64,000 nucleotides of DNA from CADEED01 sp036677145 (lineage in GTDB: Bacteria > Pseudomonadota > Gammaproteobacteria > Steroidobacterales > Steroidobacteraceae), in the NCBI GenBank assembly GCA_036677145.1, contig JAKFFF010000092.1:1-64000 (forward strand), written 5' to 3'. The notes beneath the pieces were generated by a model that did no database searches, had not been told where the DNA came from, and saw only the letters and a list, made by a program, of their open reading frames with translations. Positions 60,225 to 64,000 of this stretch are shown piece after piece. Numbering within the stretch: position 1 is the stretch's first letter; each line of letters begins with the position of its first letter. The position numbers and the translations under genes were made by a program.

Positions 60225-62279
60225 ATGTCGACTCGCCTGGCCGTCGTTGCACTCGCGGCGGTGCTTACCGCCTGTGCATCCAAGGCTCCCAAAACCGTCG
60301 TGACGCCGCCAGCCGCGCCGGTTCCACCGCCCAAATCGGGGCTCGATCTGGCCGGCTTCGATCGCAGCGTTCGTCCGCAGGATGACTTGTATCGCTTCGC
60401 GGGCGGAACCTGGCTCGCGAACACGCAGATTCCCGCGGACCGCTCCAATTACGGCACGTTCATGATGCTCGACGACACGGCGCGCGAAGATGTCCGCCAG
60501 CTCATCGTCGCCGCCGCCGCGCAACCGAACCGCGCGCCGGGCTCCGCTGCGCAGAAGGTCGGCGACTATTACCTCGCGTACATGGACAGCGCGCGAGTCG
60601 AAAGTCTCGGTCTCGCGCCGCTGCAGGAAGAGCTGCGGCGCATCGATGCGATCGTGACGCCGCGCGACGTGGCGCATTACATCGGTTACTCGCAGCGTAT
60701 CGGCGTCGCACAGCCATTCGCCTGGAACTCCGCGCCGGACAACAAGAACTCGAGCGTGTATCTCGGCGCGTTGTACCAGGCCGGGCTGACGATGCCGGAC
60801 CGGGACTACTATCTGAATCCCGACGAAAAGTACACGCGGTTCCGCGCGCGCTTCTCCGAGTACGCCGAGCGGCTGCTGGCGCTCGCCGGTGAGCGCAACG
60901 CGCGCTCGGCCGCGGCGCGCATCGCGGCCCTCGAGACTCGCATTGCGAATGATCAGTGGACCAAGGTCGAGCTGCGCGATCCGGTCAGGAACTACAACCC
61001 GATGTCGTTGCCCGAGTACCAGAAACTCGCGCCGGGCTTCGACTGGATCGCGTTCTTCGACGGGATGGGCGCGCCGGTGCAGCGCCTGGACGTCAGCCAG
61101 CCGCCCTTCATCAAGGGCATCGGCCAGCTCGTCAGAACGGTGCCCGTTGCCGACTGGCGCGTCTATTTCAAGTTCCAGCTCCTCGATCGTTACGCGCCGA
61201 TGCTTTCGGCGCCGTTCGCGGATCTGCAGTTCGATTTCCATCAACGCACGTTGAATGGCGTGGCCGAACCGCGTCCGCGCTGGCGGCGCGCGGTCGATTC
61301 GATGGATGCCAACATCGGCGAGCTGATCGGCCAGATGTATGTCGAGTCGAATTTCGGCGCCGAGGCGAAACGCCGCATGCTGGACCTGGTCGGCAACCTG
61401 CTCATCGCATTCGACATGTCGATCGATGAGATCGACTGGATGAGCGCGGCGACTCGCGCCGAGGCGAAAAAGAAGCTCGCGAAGATCACCGTGAAAATCG
61501 GTTACCCCGACGTGTGGCGCGATTACTCCACGCTCGTGGTCCGCGGCGATGACCTGGTGGGCAACGCATTGCGGGCGGCGCAGTTCAAACATCAGCGTTA
61601 CGTCACCCGCACGGGCGGACCGGTCGACAAGGGCGAATGGCTCATGACGCCGCAAACCGTCAATGCCTATTACAACCCGACGACCAACGAAATCACTTTC
61701 CCGGCGGCGATCCTGCAACCGCCGTTCTTCGACATGTCCGCGGACGACGCGGTGAACTACGGCGCGATCGGCGCCGTGATCGGCCACGAGATCAGCCACG
61801 GCTTCGACGACTCGGGCCGGCAGTTCGACGGCGACGGCAATCTGCGCGACTGGTGGACGGCCGAGGACGGCGTGAAATTCAATGCACGCGCGGAAAGGCT
61901 GGCGAAACAGTTCGACGCCTATTCGGTGCTCGACAACCGGCACGTCGACGGCAAGCTCACATTGGGCGAGAACATCGGGGACTTGTCCGGCATCGAAGTC
62001 GCGCACAAGGCCTACAAGCTCTCGCTGGCCGGCAAACCGGCGCCCGAGCTCGACGGTTTCACGGGTGATCAGCGCTTCTTCCTGGGCTGGGCGCAGGCCT
62101 GGCGACGCAAGTTTCGCGACGAGGAACTGCTCAAGCGCCTGGTGACCGATCCACACAGCCCCAGCGAGTTTCGTACGAATGGTCCGGCAAGCAACATCGC
62201 CTCTTTCTACGATGCGTTTGGCGTGCAGCCCGGCGACCGCCTGTACCGGCCACCGTCGGACCGTGTCAAAATCTGGTGA
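60225..62279 (+). CDS. M13 family metallopeptidase (neprilysin-like) lipoprotein
   Basis: The 684-residue protein has a lipoprotein signal ending LTAC, so it should be membrane-tethered in the periplasm. The zinc site is HEISH (about 521-525) in IGHEISHGFDDSGRQFDG, with the third ligand in LGENIGDLSGIEVA; the substrate-binding NAYYNPTTNEITFPA segment precedes it. The late signature HSPSEFRTNGP is present. It cleaves small peptides. The terminator upstream and the lemA gene 29 bases downstream frame it. Confidence 0.93.
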   Translation: MSTRLAVVALAAVLTACASKAPKTVVTPPAAPVPPPKSGLDLAGFDRSVRPQDDLYRFAGGTWLANTQIPADRSNYGTFMMLDDTAREDVRQLIVAAAAQPNRAPGSAAQKVGDYYLAYMDSARVESLGLAPLQEELRRIDAIVTPRDVAHYIGYSQRIGVAQPFAWNSAPDNKNSSVYLGALYQAGLTMPDRDYYLNPDEKYTRFRARFSEYAERLLALAGERNARSAAARIAALETRIANDQWTKVELRDPVRNYNPMSLPEYQKLAPGFDWIAFFDGMGAPVQRLDVSQPPFIKGIGQLVRTVPVADWRVYFKFQLLDRYAPMLSAPFADLQFDFHQRTLNGVAEPRPRWRRAVDSMDANIGELIGQMYVESNFGAEAKRRMLDLVGNLLIAFDMSIDEIDWMSAATRAEAKKKLAKITVKIGYPDVWRDYSTLVVRGDDLVGNALRAAQFKHQRYVTRTGGPVDKGEWLMTPQTVNAYYNPTTNEITFPAAILQPPFFDMSADDAVNYGAIGAVIGHEISHGFDDSGRQFDGDGNLRDWWTAEDGVKFNARAERLAKQFDAYSVLDNRHVDGKLTLGENIGDLSGIEVAHKAYKLSLAGKPAPELDGFTGDQRFFLGWAQAWRRKFRDEELLKRLVTDPHSPSEFRTNGPASNIASFYDAFGVQPGDRLYRPPSDRVKIW

Positions 62280-62308
62280 GACATGCCCAACCTCGCGCGG
62301 AGAATCCG

Positions 62309-62974
62309 ATGAGAAAACTGGTACTTGGCGTGGTCGCGGTGTTCGCGGCATTCGGCACCTCGGGGTGCGGCTACAACAAACTGCAATCCCAGGATGAAGC
62401 CGTGAAGGCGGCCTGGTCCGAAGTCGTCAATCAATACCAGCGGCGCGCGGATCTCGTGCCCAACCTGGTCGCGACCGTGAAGGGGTATGCGTCCCATGAA
62501 GAGCGCGTGCTGGTCGGCGTGACCGAGGCGCGTGCGAAAGCGACCTCCATCCAGGCCACCCCCGAGCTCATCAACGATCCGGCGGCGTTCGCGAAATTCC
62601 AGGCCGCGCAGGGCGAGCTCACGCAGGCGCTCAAGAGCCTGCTGGTGACGGTCGAGCGGTATCCCGATCTCAAGGCGAACGAGAATTTCCGCGACCTCTC
62701 CGCACAGCTCGAGGGGACTGAAAACCGCATCACCGTGGCGCGCAATCGCTACATCGATTCGGTGCGCGAATTCAACGTCACCGTGCGTCAGTTCCCGTCG
62801 AATATCACGGCGAACATCTTCGACTTCGACGTGAAGCCGAACTTCACGGTCGAAAACGAAGCGGCGATCTCCGCGGCGCCGGCCGTGAGCTTCGACAGCT
62901 CGACGCCGTCGCAGTCGACCACGCCGGTCGAGACGCCCCAACCGGCGCCCGCGCAGAATCCCCCGGCAAACTAG
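62309..62974 (+). CDS. lemA: LemA family protein
   Basis: The 221-residue protein has an N-terminal signal or lipobox (FGTSGCGYN) and the LemA helical domain: LVPNLVATVKGYASHEERVL and ENRITVARNRYIDSVREFN are typical. The Pro-rich C-terminus is variable. LemA proteins usually sit beside TPM-domain genes, as here. Their role in envelope stress or repair is not settled. GGAGA precedes the ATG. Confidence 0.9.
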   Translation: MRKLVLGVVAVFAAFGTSGCGYNKLQSQDEAVKAAWSEVVNQYQRRADLVPNLVATVKGYASHEERVLVGVTEARAKATSIQATPELINDPAAFAKFQAAQGELTQALKSLLVTVERYPDLKANENFRDLSAQLEGTENRITVARNRYIDSVREFNVTVRQFPSNITANIFDFDVKPNFTVENEAAISAAPAVSFDSSTPSQSTTPVETPQPAPAQNPPAN

Positions 62975-62984
62975 TCCAGCCGTC

Positions 62985-63863
62985 TTGAAAGCCGCGCTCC
63001 TCACGCTCGCGCTGCTGGTCGCGGCCGGCGTTACGCCGGCGCGCGCGCAGATCGCATTGCCGCCCTATGAAGCGCGTGTTACGGACCTCACCGGCACGCT
63101 GACCGCGCAGCAGCAGGCGGCGCTGGAGGAGAAACTCGGCGCGTTCGAGGCGCGCAAGGGCGCGCAGATCGCGGTGCTCGTGCTGCCGACGACGGAACCC
63201 GAAGACATCGCGCAATTCGGCATCCGTCTCGCCGAAGCGTGGAAAGTAGGGCGCGCGAAGCCGGACGATGGCGTCATTCTCATCGTCGCGAAGGACGACC
63301 GCGAACTGCGCATCGAGGTCGGATACGGCCTCGAAGGCGCGCTCACCGATGTCACTTCACATCGGATCATCAACGAGACGATCGCGCCTTTGTTCAAGCA
63401 GGGCGATTTCTACGGCGGCATCAATGCCGGGCTCGACCAGATGATCCGCATCATCGATGGGGAAGCGTTGCCCGCGCCGGACCAGAAATGGAAACCGGAT
63501 CCCGGTGGCGGACTGCCGTGGCCGCTGCTGCTGATCGGCGGCTTCATGTTGGCGAGTTTCCTGCGCCCGCTGATCGGTCGTCTGCCGGCGGCCGGTGTCG
63601 CGGGCGCCGGCGGCGCGGGGCTCATCTGGCTGATCACCTCCAGCGTGCTTGGCGCGGCCGGAGCGGGCGTAGGTCTGTTCCTGTTCACGCTGTTGTTCGG
63701 ATTCGGCGGTGGTATGGGTTATGGCGGTGGTCATGTGTTCCGCGATCGCGGCGGGCGCGGCGGCTTCGGCGGAGGCGGGTTTGGCGGGGGCGGCGGGTTT
63801 GGCGGGTTCGGCGGTGGCGGGGGTGGTGGCTTCGGTGGCGGCGGCGCCTCGGGCCGCTGGTAG
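62985..63863 (+). CDS. TPM-domain protein (YgcG family) with glycine-rich tail
   Basis: The 292-residue protein starts with TTG and a signal peptide ending ARAQIA. A TPM domain (about 25-160) follows: VTDLTGTLTAQQQAALEEKL, GAQIAVLVLPTTEPEDIAQF, DDGVILIVAKDDRELRIEVGYGLEGAL. Then come two hydrophobic segments and a Gly- and Phe-rich tail that is almost pure GGFGG repeats. It probably sits in the inner membrane with LemA. It is ten bases after lemA. Confidence 0.9.
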   Translation: MKAALLTLALLVAAGVTPARAQIALPPYEARVTDLTGTLTAQQQAALEEKLGAFEARKGAQIAVLVLPTTEPEDIAQFGIRLAEAWKVGRAKPDDGVILIVAKDDRELRIEVGYGLEGALTDVTSHRIINETIAPLFKQGDFYGGINAGLDQMIRIIDGEALPAPDQKWKPDPGGGLPWPLLLIGGFMLASFLRPLIGRLPAAGVAGAGGAGLIWLITSSVLGAAGAGVGLFLFTLLFGFGGGMGYGGGHVFRDRGGRGGFGGGGFGGGGGFGGFGGGGGGGFGGGGASGRW

Positions 63864-63872
63864 TTAGTCCGC

Positions 63873-64000
63873 ATGCGCACTCTCACTCACCTGCTCGCGA
63901 CGCGAACCGGAACACGGCGCCGTTTTCCGGACGACGTGCTCGCGGCGATCGAAAACGCCATCCAGTCGGTCGAGACACGCACCAGCGGCGAAATCCGTTT
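63873..64000 (+). CDS. Second TPM-domain protein (partial at window end)
   Basis: An ATG at 63873, ten bases after the TPM gene, opens a frame that reads MRTLTHLLATRTGTRRRFP and then DVLAAIENAIQSVETRTSGE to the window edge. The TSGEI segment is typical of the second TPM protein in lemA-TPM-TPM operons. Only about 42 residues are visible. Confidence 0.7.
   Translation, partial: MRTLTHLLATRTGTRRRFPDDVLAAIENAIQSVETRTSGEIR

Noticed and set aside
60153..62351. A 732-residue open frame antisense to the M13 peptidase gene
   Set aside because: It is a GC-rich shadow frame with Arg/His-rich, low-complexity translation, while the sense strand carries a complete peptidase with intact motifs.
63700..63850. 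Tandem glycine-codon repeats in the TPM gene as a DNA repeat element
   Set aside because: They are in frame and encode the glycine-rich tail common in this family, so no separate element is needed.
1..64000. Search for CRISPR arrays, tRNA or rRNA genes, prophage, integrase or defence islands
   Set aside because: No regularly spaced repeats, tRNA-like folds, or phage or restriction gene patterns were seen by eye.

Overview
The window is about 64 kb of GC-rich (mid-60s %) chromosome, dense in genes, with codon use that looks even throughout. The gene content points to a gammaproteobacterium near the Steroidobacteraceae/Nevskiales/Xanthomonadales: a large TonB-dependent receptor, an UrcA-family protein, a class I fumarase, NDH-2, SpeA with homospermidine synthase, a RhlE-type helicase with a glycine-rich tail, and M13, M32 and S9 peptidases. 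This placement is inference from gene families. I see no rRNA, tRNA, CRISPR array, integrase, transposase or prophage gene.

Layout. 1-5 kb: rhlE, a secreted EF-hand protein, an Nramp-like transporter and an O-methyltransferase. 5-10 kb: a PQQ-type sugar dehydrogenase coupled to a cytochrome c, a secreted methyltransferase, a DOMON-like protein with a DUF1343/NamZ protein, and an UrcA protein. 10-17 kb: a ParB-like protein overlapping ndh, a fumarase, and an orphan multi-PAS histidine kinase. 17-23 kb: a TonB-dependent receptor with a strong terminator, a 548-bp gene-less fold-back element, an OmpA/TSP3 protein, a DUF192 protein and a secreted unknown. 23-28.5 kb: glgC, a LEA-type lipoprotein, glgA, a serine-hydrolase homologue that seems to lack its catalytic residues, and an AraC-Ogt fusion. 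28.5-36 kb: an RND pump pair, an M32 carboxypeptidase, a CREST/ceramidase-like membrane protein and ttcA.

36-46 kb holds the most unusual genes. There is a fusion of a dual-specificity phosphatase with an ADP-ribosylglycohydrolase. Next is a tightly coupled zinc metallopeptidase, ATP-grasp ligase and CpcT-like lipoprotein set. Then come an S9 peptidase with a GST, a HAD phosphatase, two coupled unknown proteins and a NUDIX hydrolase. 46-54 kb: an SF1 helicase, an RRM protein, speA, sseA, a GST and homospermidine synthase. 54-59.5 kb: two divergent operons share a 172-bp control region holding two clear palindromes. One is GbsR, DUF4166, TIGR01777 epimerase and a membrane protein; the other is ArsR, desaturase and an SRPBCC membrane protein. 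59-64 kb: greB, a 64-aa protein, an M13 peptidase lipoprotein and a lemA-TPM-TPM run cut by the window end.

Together the genes cover glycogen synthesis, polyamine synthesis, respiration, membrane-lipid modification and periplasmic peptide turnover. The best candidates for undescribed biology are the phosphatase-ADP-ribosylglycohydrolase fusion, the metallopeptidase/ATP-grasp/lipoprotein set, the palindrome-controlled desaturase locus, and the fold-back repeat family at 20.1 and 48.5 kb.
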